This document shows, piece by piece, positions 1 to 10,498 of a stretch of DNA of 64,000 bases. Every line of letters starts with the position of its first letter. Positions within the stretch are counted from its first letter, which is position 1. The notes beneath the pieces were generated by a model that had not been told where the DNA came from, made no database searches, and was given only the letters and a program-made list of their open reading frames with translations. The position numbers and the translations under genes were made by a program. Location of the stretch: positions 69,536,223-69,600,222 of the forward strand of contig NC_087062.1 of the NCBI RefSeq assembly GCF_963678635.1, in the 5' to 3' direction. Source of the stretch: Symsagittifera roscoffensis. Taxonomy: Eukaryota > Xenacoelomorpha > Acoela > Convolutidae.

Positions 1-300
1 CCCATCCTGGTGATCAATCACACCTGTTGATAATTTTTGTGGAGTTCTTGGGTAAAATTGACATAACGGCTCCAATGAGGGAGGGTTACATAAATGATCG
101 AGAAATTGAAATTGAAAACAATTATAAAGTATGGAGCTCTAAGGCAATGTAGAATTCAGATAAACAATGCTTAGCAAAGGCTAGTGACAAAACGCTGTTC
201 CAGTTTCATTTTGCCAGCAGGTTTCACTAATAATTTCTGGTTTCTAGACCTTGTTAATCAAATCCAAAAAGCCATCAAAGATAAAGTCATGTTCAAATAA
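1..300. other. left-edge sequence without recognisable feature
   Basis: I see no open frame, repeat or RNA structure here that I can support. It may be the 3' flank or long terminal repeat of the minus-strand retroelement to the right, but no matching second terminal repeat is visible on the other side of that element. Confidence 0.4.
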
Positions 301-307
301 AATTTTC

Positions 308-730
308 TTAAATCCAAAGACAAACTGTGAAATCAAGCGGCAAAACCAAACTTGATGACGAGTGTGGGATCGGTGATTGTAGTAGTTTTCCGGCAAATTC
401 AGATTCCCCCAATCTATAGTCTCTCTGCTCACCCAACCTTGGCTCACGAGTCATGTCGTGTCCCGAAATCTTCCAACGTCGCCATCTCATGATACTCTTT
501 CGGTCCCTTCCGGCGGTACCGGACTCGCCGTTGGCCAGCATTAACATTAATTCCATGAGGTGGTCCCAAGGACCCTCTCCTCCCATTGCTATCAAGAGTG
601 CGATATTGAACATCGCCAGCTCGGGGTCCTCCAAACCAAAGTGGCAATCCAGCAGACGCTGGTAAACCTCGTGCAGAGCATTTCCTAGGCTGGATGAGAC
701 AAAATCCATAAAATCGTTGGTGGTACTCAT
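308..730 (-). CDS. hypothetical 140-codon ORF downstream of the gypsy pol
   Basis: An uninterrupted minus-strand frame with a true ATG at 730 and a purine at -3. The first 85 or so residues look protein-like: an acidic, leucine-rich, probably helical stretch (LHEVYQRLLDCHFG, then DHLMELMLMLANGE). After that it becomes arginine-rich and less convincing. I do not recognise a family. It lies on the same strand as the degenerate gypsy polyprotein, about 1.1 kb past the last recognisable pol sequence, so it could be an accessory frame of that element or a captured host exon. Unlike pol it has no internal stop. An overlapping 121-codon frame (444-809, same strand) covers the same bases, so the coding frame is not certain. 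Calling it a gene is an inference from length and composition only. Confidence 0.3.
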   Translation of the reverse strand: MSTTNDFMDFVSSSLGNALHEVYQRLLDCHFGLEDPELAMFNIALLIAMGGEGPWDHLMELMLMLANGESGTAGRDRKSIMRWRRWKISGHDMTREPRLGEQRDYRLGESEFAGKLLQSPIPHSSSSLVLPLDFTVCLWI

Positions 731-1862
731 CTTCTCGTTCGCTTAGTTTTCTTGTGTAGTGTTTAAACACAGTAAACTGGTCTATTAGATCGTGATTGAA
801 CTCAGACACTCCTATACAAAACGTTTTATCTCAACAAAAACAACATTCATAACTTTTTTTTTACAACAGTCCGTTGAAATCTTTCTTGAAATCTTTTGAT
901 CTAAATGTTTTGATCTAAAAGTTAGTGCCCGGGTGGATCTTTCACCTTTTTTTATGTCAATTTAAAATCACCTATGCTGTCACCTATGCGTCTGGAGTAG
1001 TCGAGTCTACGTAACATCATCAAAACACATTCACTAGTGCTTATAACTCTCTGGGATGTAGTTTTCTCCTGTTGGCATCATAAACTGTTTAGGAAAGCGA
1101 GTTCACTTCCATTTCAAACAAGAAATCTCTGTGTCGAGTTAGTTCTAGCACTAAGCTCTCAGGATTCACGTGTTGCCTATCGGTGGCCTTGGTTGACAAA
1201 ATCACACGTATTTCCCCGGTATTTCTGATGCAGCAGGGGGCAGCGCTATCATTCCTCCTACATCAGACCTTTGTTTCCGGTATCACCGGTAAAATTTGGT
1301 TTTCTTGTATTCTCTTATAAGTCGGCCGCTAGCGCCGATTTGAAACTTACATACTTTGTTATTGCTATGGCGCACATGCGTTCCGTGAGCATAAAATCAC
1401 TGTCGGTCATCACAGGAATGTTGTTTGTGTAGTGGTTTGGAAGATCAAAATATGACCGAAAAATCCGCTGATTTTTTAGAATTTTCTCCCTCTGTTTCCA
1501 GTTCTCAGGTTTCTTTTGCCGATTTTAAGTTTTCGATCATCAGATTTTTGATGTGTGGGAGCCCTACCCGCACTCCCGGAACAAAAGTACACATCGACAA
1601 CCTCGTCGATTGCCCAAGACCTAGCAGATCGAGTTTGGATTCTGGAACGCACAATGGTCTATCTGAAGCGATCCAGTTGGATTCAGTTTTGTCGTGACAG
1701 ATGTACATTATGCTGGACTGATCGATATCCTGAACAATTGAGACTCTCTCTCTTTTGAATCTGCAGGCAGATCAGGGAGCCAATCTAGCATTCGCAAGTT
1801 TTTGTCAATTGTTGCTCATGCAGTTGTTCCGTTTCAGGTTCGAACTCCTTTTCCGGCTCCGA
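731..1862. other. no gene recognised; possible 3' end of the retroelement
   Basis: Short frames of 60-90 codons occur on both strands, but none has a recognisable motif. The minus strand contains a purine-rich run (complement of 1744-1757) of the kind that primes plus-strand DNA synthesis in LTR elements, and a TATAAG-like hexamer near 1316-1321. Neither can be anchored because no long terminal repeat pair was found. GC content is similar to the adjacent pol remains and clearly higher than in the rest of the window. Confidence 0.3.
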
Positions 1863-2470
1863 TCAGTCGTCGATCCTTTCTTTCCCTCGATCGTCGAGCA
1901 TACGATGTTCTGCGAGACCATTATCCCATCCAGCCCCAATACTGAGTCTGTAATGTCGTCTACTTAATGTATTATTGTCTAAAACAAAAGCCTCTACGTA
2001 CAGGTTGTTTTTCTTCTTTTCTCTTCCCCTCTTGCTCTGTCGCATCTCCATGGTCAAGGAAAGCCAGGCTCTACTCTTTTGTCGATCACGCTCAGTTCTC
2101 ACTTTGGGCCTTTCTAGTTTCCCTCGGCATCAGGTAGGGTTTCGTCATCGACTTTCATTCGCTCACTTTACTCTAAGGCCAATGGCAAATCACAGTCATT
2201 CACCACCTCATTCACGTCTTTTTTGCTGCATGTGCCCCTTTCATTCACCTCACAGGTGGGATCCAATATCGAGGAGGCATCCTAATGCATGTCAGCCGGG
2301 ATTCACTACTCTTTCGTTGAATCATGGTGGGGTTTGATGGTCTCGTAATGAGCGGCGTTTCCAGTGCTCAACCGATGAAAGCAACCACCTTGATGTACCT
2401 CTGCTATTTGAAATGGCTAAGCCATTTCTTCAGCAACGTTTGGTTCTGTTTGGGAGAACCACCTCTTGGA
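1863..2470 (-). pseudogene. integrase C-terminal region and pol tail, element 1
   Basis: The minus strand shows a coherent frame with the motifs LSTGNAAHYE and IKPH near 2320-2375, followed by DPTCEVNERGT near 2235-2270 and a charged, lysine/arginine-rich tail down to 1863. This pattern is typical of the segment after the integrase core in one widespread group of metazoan gypsy elements. Several in-frame stops (two adjacent ones after STKE) break it. In intact relatives the segment aids integrase binding or targeting; here it is only a fossil. Confidence 0.6.
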
Positions 2471-2794
2471 ACATCCAAACTTAGTTTCCCACCAAGTATG
2501 CTGTAGCGTCAGCGATCCTCATATCGAATATCTTCTCCTGCCTGCTGTGTGTTTCGTCGTAACAAATGATTCAGATATTTTTGCCTTTTGTTCACGTCAC
2601 GTACGTAGGTTTGCTGTCCCGTCTTTCTTCCCTCGTAATCAGGATGAAAGGAAATTAACGGGAGAGGTTTTCGTGGCTTGTTAACATCAAGTTTAGGCTG
2701 ATTCCCTCCGTGAAAAGCTCCGTAATGCTGTACGCGCCCATCACGTGAGGCAAGTGCTTGTCCTACTCGTCCCTGTAACGCGAGCAATAAGTTC

Positions 2795-3654
2795 TCAGCA
2801 TGGAAAACATTGTCCGACTCTGCCTCTTGACCAGGTCATTCGTTTGCGGTTGATAAGTGGTCTAGTGGGCTCTGCCCCCTGTGACGTTTTCATGAACTCC
2901 GTTGTGAAGTCACAGACTAATGCTTTGCCATTGTCAGTCTGGAACGTGCTTGGACATTCATGCCTAGCAATCCAGACCTTTATCAAAAGATCACAGGTTT
3001 CCTCCGCCGATGCCGTCACGCTGGGTACTGCTTCTGCGTATTTTGTGAAATGATTGATCATTACCAGCACCTGATTATAGATCGTGGCCGTCATGCAGAT
3101 TTTCTGATGATCTATTAGTACCACTTCATTAACTGCTGTTGTTTCCATCGATCGCAGAGCAAAACTCAGTTTCCTGGAGTCCTTCGCTTGTTGACTTGAC
3201 CGATATGCAGAAATCCACTTTTCACAGGTTTTCTTCAAGCTAGGTCATTTAAACCGCTTCTGTGTTCGGTTGTACACCTTGTCCACGCCTTGTTTACCCA
3301 TCTGGCAGTGTAAGCGAAACAATAATTTAGTTTGATACAGCTGTGGTAAAGCTATCCATTTGTTTTTGTAATGGATTTTGCCTTCTTCTGTCCGCTGGCA
3401 GGCCACGAGCCCGTCTCTGCTTAGGTACAACAAATCCTTTTTCTTTATGAAAAATTTCTCAAGATCTTATAGCTATCCTCTTCTAGGTCACCTTTGTCGG
3501 GCGCTCCGTACTCTATACATTTCTTTAATTTACTCTTCGTCTTGTCATTTGTCTGAGCCCTTAAGAGATCCGACAGTCGTTTTCTGGCCTTAAAATATTT
3601 CTTCATTACATTTGGTTCTCCGCTGATTATTTCGGGACCATGGGCATCGTCCAT
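2795..3654 (-). pseudogene. integrase zinc-binding and catalytic core, element 1
   Basis: The HHCC module spans about 3433-3200. It keeps the first histidine in LHCQMGKQGVDKVYNR, but the second histidine position reads K, and the paired cysteines are partly lost (CEKWISAYRSS). The core follows with VLIDHQKICM, then INHFTKYAEA, then FQTDNGKA. In gypsy integrases the INHFTKY motif normally has the first catalytic aspartate where this copy has asparagine (codon 3053-3055), and the LVERQ glutamate is lysine here (codon 2826-2828, after a frameshift). Only the TDNG aspartate survives. The enzyme would join viral-type cDNA to host DNA; this copy cannot. Confidence 0.8.
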
Positions 3655-4658
3655 CGTTTTAACGCACCATGTTTTTTTTTCAAAGGCGAGGCTTCTTGCT
3701 CTAAGGGTTCCAGGTTGGTACGGACGACCTTAGCATGCGGATGTAGCCTAGTTGGACGCTTATACTCTGCTATCAAATCGTCTGTCGCATGATCGACTTC
3801 AGTGCTCTTCTCATTGGTGGTATATTTGTCTCTCTCTGGATCTTGATTCAATTCTGTGTCCAACCGGTGCTGTTTCCATTTCACTAGTGAGAACTGAATC
3901 ATCATTTCTGATACGTCTGAGTTGGAAATTGTCTCAGACAGGCTCCCCCAAGTTTGAGAATCAGAGTCAGCACTCGAGCTGCTGGAGTCTGCCTAGTCGC
4001 ATTCCGATTACTCTTCATCTTTCTCGACTCCCAGGACGAAATTCTGTCCGTCGATTGCTCTGGCACTGACTCTCCAGAAAAATGCTGTTCATCGATTGCT
4101 CTGGCACTGACTCCCCGGACAGTTTTTCCGCCAGGGCATGAAGGAACCCGACTCACTCGACAGCTCCACATCTAGATAATTTTCCTGAATCGACTTCCCG
4201 GACAAAGTCTCATCTCTGGTTGAACAGTCCTAGCACTACTCGTTTTCCTCTGTTGCATCAACGAACTGAAGCCTTCGTGCCATGCTGGTTCCAGTTCGAC
4301 AATGGCTCCTCGAGCAGGCTGAGTGCTGATCAATAGTTGATGTCCGATGTATGATGTTCTCAACACGACGTCCTTCTTTATCGAGTTCACCTGTTGGTTT
4401 ACTATTGATCGGCAATCCCGTTCGGCATAGCGACTCTGGATCGCTACCGCTCGCATCTCTTTCTTCTCCGTGATGGTTAATCTCCGCACGTTTTCCACCC
4501 CTTCGTGATCCTACCTTCTAACTTCTCTATGATTGATGCCCAGCCTGGTAAATTCTTGTTGTACTAGGTTGGAGCGCACTAACAACTCCAATTAGACTGG
4601 ATCATCTTTTACCAACGTGCTTATTGTGGCAGCCCTTTCAGCGGAAAATTTGGGTGAC
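3655..4658 (-). pseudogene. linker between RNase H and integrase, element 1
   Basis: Coherent but interrupted minus-strand frames (3627-3905 and 4172-4498) fill the roughly 1 kb between RNase H and integrase. They are charged and contain no motif I recognise. The 3'-most part (YFKARKRLSDLLRAQ near 3600) leads into the integrase N-terminus. A long RNase H-integrase spacer is known in some gypsy elements, so this is probably pol coding sequence in decay. Confidence 0.5.
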
Positions 4659-5330
4659 CTAGTTTGAGATGCCCTGATTTATCAAGCCACCTGGTGAGTG
4701 GCATTTTGTCATAGGTGTTTTTGTCCAAAAAAGAAAAACCATCCTTAATTTCTGCTTGGTTAGCTGCTTTTCTTTCAATCGCTCATAAAACTCCTTTTTC
4801 TTACTGAGCCTGTCGGCACGTTGATGCTGGTCATGGATTCGGTGCTCTATAATCATGTGAAAGCCATCAAGGCGTATTATCCAGCTGCGAACATAGCTCT
4901 GATCAATCGGGTAAGTTTTATGCCAAGCGAGAGCTCGATTATCGATGCGTAATTTAAATGGAGAAATCATCAAATAATTTTTATATATCTTAACAAAAAT
5001 TATCACCGCAAATTTTTCTGCGTTTGGTGCACCGCACTTCATCTCAGTGTCACAAAGAATTTAACTCCTATAAGCTTTTGGCCCGAGAAAAGTTTTTGCA
5101 CTTCATTCTTGTTCCTAATGGAGTATGCCCGAGATCAATGATGCGTCTGTGTCCAACACGAACGTTCCTTTCTCGATCGACATAGCGAGGACCTAAGCCA
5201 CGCAAAACTCATGGTTTTTTTTGTTTTTTTTTTTGGAAAAACTTGAGCGACATCGGTCCGGCTAAGTTTCCTACCATTATTCCGCAAGAATTGCTGCACA
5301 TGGTATATCTTGTCGGCTTACTCTTCACTA
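4659..5330 (-). pseudogene. RNase H domain, element 1
   Basis: The clearest part is the frame 5042-4659. It opens with MKCGAPNAEKFA, where a catalytic glutamate of RNase H usually lies, then LRIDNRALAWHKT, with the conserved aspartate in RIDN, then IIEHRIHDQHQRADRLSKK, matching the terminal histidine-aspartate motif of gypsy RNase H (usually ADALSR). Upstream, 5043-5330 holds the connection region with several stops. The domain removes RNA from the RNA/DNA hybrid during reverse transcription. Placement directly after RT on the same strand supports the call. Confidence 0.75.
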
Positions 5331-5389
5331 AATTCCCGGTAGTATTTAGCGACGCCGAGAAAGCTCGTTAATTGGGAGTGATTTCGGTG

Positions 5390-6000
5390 CTTTTCATGTC
5401 AGCACTGCTTCAACCGCTTCAGGGTCTGGTCTGACTACTTGTTTATCTACAAGGTGACCTAGATACTCTATAGAGTCTCTCAGGGTCTCGCAATTGGACG
5501 GTTTACATTTCAGGACTCCCTGTTTTATGCATAAAAAAACTTCGTCTAACCTGTCTTTATGATGTTCCTCGGTTAATGTCCCAATCACAACGTCATCAGC
5601 GTAGCACATTATGAGGTTTCCATACTTGTTTTCATACAATCGTAAGTGTATCATTCGTTGACACGTGGCTGCCGCGTTGCATAGTCCAAAAAGCATTCTC
5701 TTCCACTGGAAAAATCCCATTTACACGCAAAACCCACTTTTTTCGGTCTTGTTTCCTGAGGGGCATCGGCCAGAACCGAGAAATCAAATCCAACTTTGTG
5801 GAAAACATCGCGTCTAATAACTATGAGAAAATCTCATCAAGAGGGATCGGGTATGTGTCTTTTATGTGTCTGCGTTCAAATAGCGGAAGTCGCAACAAAA
5901 CAAAGTTGCTCCCATTTCTTTTTCGCCATGGCCACACCCCAATCCCATTGTGTGTGGTCATTCTCCTAGCGCCTTCCCTGTGAGATACCGAGCACTCCTT
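5390..6000 (-). pseudogene. reverse transcriptase, element 1
   Basis: Block 1 (CCDFRYLNADT) lies near 5926-5866. After an interruption the frame 5720-5394 gives FFQWKRMLFGLCNAAATCQR, corresponding to the conserved F-x-R-x-PFGL-x-NAP-x-TFQR block, then the catalytic YADD at 5592-5603, then SNCETLRDSIEYLGHLV, equivalent to the K-C-x-F-x-FLGH block. YADD is intact, but stops and a frameshift separate blocks 1 and 2, and the PFGL proline is lost. Gypsy affiliation follows from this motif set and the domain order. Confidence 0.85.
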
Positions 6001-6073
6001 TTTTTCTATCTCATGTTCTCAAAATGCAACAACGTATGTCGGCTTTGTGTTTCGAAAACGTCTACTTACCGAT

Positions 6074-6680
6074 TCAACACAACCCTAAGGGACTCCAGTT
6101 CCTTAGCTGATATTTTCCTTTAAGGTGCTCTATTTCAGGTGGGACTGGTTTGTTTGCTGCTAAATCTGTATCTTTCTGTCTATCAGGGAAATTCGAATCT
6201 TTCTGTTTATCAGAGGAAAAGCATAACCAAGCTTCATTCCACGTTGTATCGTCGCCGGTGTTGTCTGCGTGTTCAACATGACACTCACTCATAGTCCGTT
6301 CTGAGTGAGCAAAAACCTTATCCCTAAAATAGCTGAGCTCTTACTGTTTGGGTTGAGAACCAGACATACCTTTCTGTTGCTACCAAAATCATTTAAATTC
6401 CTCATCCTAAAGGTGGCCACTACAGCTTGATTCAATTTCAGCGTAATTTTTCAATCAAATAAAATTGGCACTTTTGCCCTTGTTTCGTATTAATCCGTCG
6501 TTGAGGTCAATGATGACATGAAAGTTTTGCACGAAGTCGCGTCGTAAGATGCATTGGTCGGAGTAGGTTCTCTAGGTTCTCGACGACTAGAAAGCTCACC
6601 CAGAGATGCTTCATCCAGTTGCAGCGAGATGATGGTAGTCCTTTTTGTCACATAAATTGCACCCTGGTACCATGCAGCTA
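6074..6680 (-). pseudogene. protease-RT spacer, element 1
   Basis: Minus-strand frame with an acidic stretch (6292-6074, rich in D, E, T and N) and, nearer protease, a short conserved-looking segment DFVQNFHVIIDLNDG near 6525-6480, typical of the C-terminal half of gypsy protease (the I-L-G-x-DF / IDL region). Stops at several places. No independent gene is supported. Confidence 0.4.
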
Positions 6681-6681
6681 A

Positions 6682-6870
6682 TCAGATATTGGTCGGTATT
6701 AGATCTGAGAATTCGAAGCCCATGTCGGTCCAATTGCTAATGGACATGAAGCTTACCACAGCGGTGGTGTCAACCAATCCTTTCACTGAATGTTTCCTGC
6801 CCTGTACGTCCAGCACGTGCGCTGCCAGATCAGCATCGCAGCCGATGTGGACTTCATCCTGTTCAAGCAC
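6682..6870 (-). pseudogene. aspartic protease fragment, element 1
   Basis: The motif GLVDTTAVVSFMS has its D-T-T-A at 6760-6771, where active retropepsins have D-T/S-G-A. The glycine to threonine change would remove a residue that is nearly invariant in the active site. The following NWTDMGFEFSDLIPTN fits the flap-side sequence of gypsy proteases. In an intact element the dimer cleaves Gag-Pol. The segment lies between the Gag-derived CCHC region and RT, as expected. Confidence 0.7.
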
Positions 6871-7341
6871 GCCTTTGTGTCTATATTGTCGTTCATTGAG
6901 TTGCTCTCTTCCTTTGTTGTAGATCCGGCCCAGTTGATCACTTCTATTCGTCCTACTTGTATCCGGTCCACTTGATTACTTTCTACCATCCTACAGAATT
7001 GGATCGGATAGGGGTATGGGCCATAGACATCCATATTTTGTCAAACCACCTTCATAAGCCTCGGCCCATCTGTTGTGAGTAACGCTATCACAGTTCTGGA
7101 AACCAACATAGGATCTTTCTCCAGCAAAAAGTCTGCGTAGATATCCAGGTGAACCAGGGTAATTTAGACGGTTGAGTCAAGTTTTTCACCACTTGGCGAC
7201 CTGCAACCGTTGATTTGACTGACATCGTCTTGCTACCTTCTCTCGTTATTCTGAAGGTCTTTCGGATATGACATACAATTTCAAACCTCGACTCTTAGGT
7301 ATCTCTTTTTCTTCTGTTTTTAAAGTCTTCTACATTATGTC

Positions 7342-7670
7342 TCATTTCTCGCGCAACTCTGTATGGTCTTGTTTAGGACCTCGCCCATTGCTCAGCTTCT
7401 TTCGTTCGTAACGCTTGTTCAACATTTTGTAGTGCAATCCGAGCCGCTTGGGCGTAGTCATCTTAAGCGTGTTAGCTGAGATGACTTCCAGATTTGAGAC
7501 AATCGGTTCTTCGATCACTGATTTCACCTTCTTGTTTGCAAAGTTGCCCTGTATCGGTTCTTTCTTTCGCGATTCAGCTGCTTACATCAGGCGTGCTCGG
7601 ATAACCTTCACTCTGGAAAGCGCCTCTTTGAGGCGGGGGTGCTTCGCGTCTGCTACTGCATCCCGAATCT
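7342..7670 (-). pseudogene. Gag-Pol junction segment, element 1
   Basis: Basic minus-strand frame containing SNLEVISANTLKMTT and KMLNKRYERKKL, lying between the Gag zinc knuckle and protease. No catalytic motif. It is retained nearly unchanged in the second copy (15764-15949; K to T and L to F differences), which shows both copies descend from the same already broken element. Confidence 0.55.
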
Positions 7671-9335
7671 GATTGCAGTCTGATTTGTAGTGCCTTTCAA
7701 GCTTGCAAAAGAAACATCATTTTTCATTATAAGCCCTCTTACATGTTCCTCGTGGTCCTCATACGTCATATCCACATCGTCAAGGAAGTAACCAACTGCC
7801 ATCATGCTTTGCTTGTAAAAAGAACAAGCTGACACGTGTTGGCCCAGTAAACAAAATTTGCGCATGACCTTCTCCTGTCTATACCATCACGAGGTCTCTA
7901 CCAACCGAAACTCAAGCCGTTAGTCATCCCTCTGTAATTGCCGTAATTGCTGTAGCGATTCTGAGCTCTCGGTTTTAAGAGCAGGTGTTCGCGCGATTTC
8001 ATGCGCAACCCATGGGTGTTGGCAAACAGTATGAAGACAAGGTAAAGTGTTTGACCAACATGATCTTCAGTTCGTCACTCTTTACCTCAAACATGAACTT
8101 CGAGGTTATGGGTAAATTTCTCTCTAAGATTCCTTCATAAGGGTTTTCCTCCTTCTCAGCAGTTCGAGGTCATTCAAGAACTTATCAATGGACTCATAAT
8201 CCTTTTGGCCCCTTTTTTCAAATTTTACTATTGTCTGATGCCCTTGCACAACCAGGCCGAAACGATTCTGCAAAATCACGACAATTTTTTGAGCATTGTC
8301 GCAATCATTTGCATTTTTAGCTATGACGCAGTTAAAGGCCATGCCTTCTAGGTTGCTCATCAGTGCACTACACTCTTGCTTTTTCGAGAGTAATTTTTCC
8401 TGAAAGTACAATTTGATCTCCTTTTTACAGGTGTCAATGCAGCCAACTGACTAATCGTTTTACGACTCGGGCTTCTTGAGTGTTCTTCGTGATCTGTCTC
8501 CTCTCTTAGTAGACTTTGAGAGTTTAGTGATGAACGTTTCAAGGGACATATTACGCGGCTCAAACATTGACGCATAGATCGCATTGTCCTGTGAGACGGT
8601 TGTAAAATCTGGTACCGATCTGACCAGGGGCATGGTGGTTGATTGTGTCCCCGATATGGCAATTTGACCTTGCTGGCACTGCGCTAGCCCTCTTTCTGCT
8701 TAGACTCAAAAATTTTTCTCGATCTTGAGTGAGCCTCTGTGTGTCTGGAGGCTCGCAATCCATCAGTTGCCTGACGTGAGTGAGTTCTCCGACGGATCTG
8801 AGCGATTTTCTTGGTTGTTGCTACTTAAAAGATCATCAAGCTTCCTCGTCATAAGAAAAGCCTTAGCATCTAATCTATCCTCCATTTTGGTCAATTTTTG
8901 AGTTTAAAAGCTGCCTTGATTGTTCAGTAGTCGCTCGATCTCTCGCGTCGTTATGTGGTCTCTTTCTTCAGATTCCTTAGTGGCCAGAGTTAAACTCTCC
9001 GCAAGGCACCGATTGTTGTTCTGAAAAAGCTGAACCGGATCATATTTAGCCTGTGATTTTTTTTCTGCCAGCTTTTACCTTAGCCTTTCATGGATGGCCT
9101 TGTGGAGCTCTTCCATCTATTTTTCCGACTTTTTTGTCATATATTGCCGCAGTTCTTTGAGACCTGTCATTACTTTGGCAAACAAGCCTCTCGCACATTT
9201 AGTAGAGCCCAAAACTGGGTTTAGACCTAGGGACGACGATTTCAGTTGAGGTTGCAGCCTAATGCTCGATGATGCACCACCCCTCTGCGTACTCATCGAT
9301 ACTATTACTCCATCGAACGTCGAGGACGTAACCAT
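7671..9335 (-). pseudogene. Gag-like polyprotein, element 1
   Basis: The first real ATG is at 9335-9333 with adenine at -3 and G at +4. The frame is traceable for about 550 codons with only a handful of stops and shifts. The order is: a Ser/Gln-rich N-terminus, a charged region likely to form a coiled coil (about 9060-8830, REIERLLNNQGSF), a conserved-looking VPDFTTVSQDNAIYASMFEP (about 8620-8560), and a capsid-like section with ILQNRFG and RGQKDYESIDKFLNDLE (about 8411-8130). An intact CCHC knuckle follows at 7675-7716 (C-x2-C-x4-H-x4-C), preceded by a degraded one near 7820-7860. Gag packages the element RNA in cytoplasmic particles. This copy is non-functional. Confidence 0.75.
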
Positions 9336-9464
9336 TGTTACTCCATACGAAACCAGCCCTGCAAAGTAGCTCAACGCAATCACACTACCAAAACAATAAT
9401 CGAAAAAACTGTTCGATTACTTTTGATGAATTCAGTCATTTTTGATGAAATCAGTACTTTTGTT

Positions 9465-9720
9465 AACCCGGAGGGTTCTCCAAAAGTCAGTAAGTAGGGT
9501 TATAATGGTGCTTAAGTCACCTCGGAGGATTACTCAGGAGGTTACTCAAAAGTCCCACCTTACATTGGAGGTTTACTCCAGAGGCTTACTTCGGAGGGTA
9601 CCTGAGGCACTTAAGTTAATTAAGTTATTTCGGAGGTTTCTCTAAAATTCACTAACGAGGGTTTTTAAGGGTTTCATACCCTCCGGAGGGTTACCTAGGA
9701 GGGTTCCAAAAGATTTCTGA
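9465..9720 (+). repeat. degenerate GGAGGGTTAC-type short repeats (copy A)
   Basis: About ten imperfect occurrences of a decamer close to CGGAGGGTTA or GGAGGTTTAC, spaced irregularly at 15-40 bases. They extend weakly to about 9860. The same array is present in copy B at about 16215-16470. No reading frame is conserved. It lies just upstream (minus strand sense) of the Gag start of element 1, so it may be an old minisatellite in its leader or flank. Confidence 0.55.
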
Positions 9721-9860
9721 ATTGTCGGATTTGTGCCTCAGAGGGGTTTTGGGCTAGTGTCAAAATGAATCGCAAAAGGCTAAATTTACTTGAACTACTT
9801 CGAAGGGTTCCGCATTTTTTTTACCAAGGAGGGTTATTAAGGATTAACTGGCGCCAGAGG

Positions 9861-10498
9861 GTTCCCCGGAAACCCCAAAATCAAGTGTTTTTGCCGCGGA
9901 GAAGCCTCCAATTGCGGTCTAATTTAATTAAAACATGGTTAGTTGAACCAGTCAAACTACTTTGTAGTATGAAATTGGAGTTTTCTAAAAACTTTTTCAG
10001 CTCGAACGTTTCCATAAATTTGGACCCTCCAAACTGAAAAGTTCTAAAAGATTTTTCTTTTCCGGTCCTATCAATTTCAAAATTGCTAGGATCGGCAAAG
10101 AATTTGTCAGAAAATTTATCAAAAATGGCTTTTCTTCACTACCTATAGAATTACTGGATAAATGCAAAAAACTGGACCATAAAAGTTTAGGAACAAACAG
10201 TTTGGCAAAAAACTATCGGAATTGGACCCTCCGACTCCTTCATTTTCCGATGTTTAAGTCTCTATCTTTATCCACAAATCTACTCGCAGGGTTGCTTAAA
10301 AATTGTTATTGAACTTTGCTCGTTATGCTAACAACCTCCCAGTGCACATTGTTTCACATCATCTCCAAAAACTTAAAATTTAAATCTCCAAAACATATAG
10401 ACGAAATTCAAAAAACTACGAAAAAAATTGATCAAAAAAACATTTCCTCCTGAGTCTTTTTTTTTTCGCGCTATTTTTTTGCTAGGGGGGTTAAACTG
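9861..10498. other. non-coding part of duplicated flank
   Basis: AT-rich, with poly-A/T runs and short indels relative to copy B (16610-17349). A short inverted motif around AAATTGCTAGGATCGG is present. No gene, RNA or element recognised. Confidence 0.4.

Larger units (their letters stand above)
1863..9335 (-). mobile_element. degenerate Ty3/gypsy-type LTR retrotransposon, element 1
   Basis: Reading the minus strand from right to left, recognisable parts appear in the order Gag with a CCHC knuckle, aspartic protease, reverse transcriptase, RNase H, integrase with HHCC and catalytic core, then an integrase C-terminal region. Protease-RT-RNase H-integrase is the diagnostic Ty3/gypsy order; copia has integrase before RT. 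Every domain carries frameshifts, stops or lost catalytic residues, so the copy is dead. Long terminal repeats were not identified. The element is GC-richer than its surroundings and the interrupted frames are still easy to follow, suggesting moderate age. Its right end and 4.4 kb of flank are duplicated at 15.58-20.60 kb. Confidence 0.85.

Noticed and set aside
1744-1757. Purine tract on the minus strand as polypurine tract of element 1
   Set aside because: It would place a long terminal repeat start near 1740, but no matching sequence is present near the 5' end of the element (9.4-13.7 kb).
9384-9402. TGGTAGTG on the minus strand before Gag as a tRNA primer-binding site
   Set aside because: The preceding bases do not end in CA as a long terminal repeat would, and I cannot match the following bases to a tRNA 3' end without a search.
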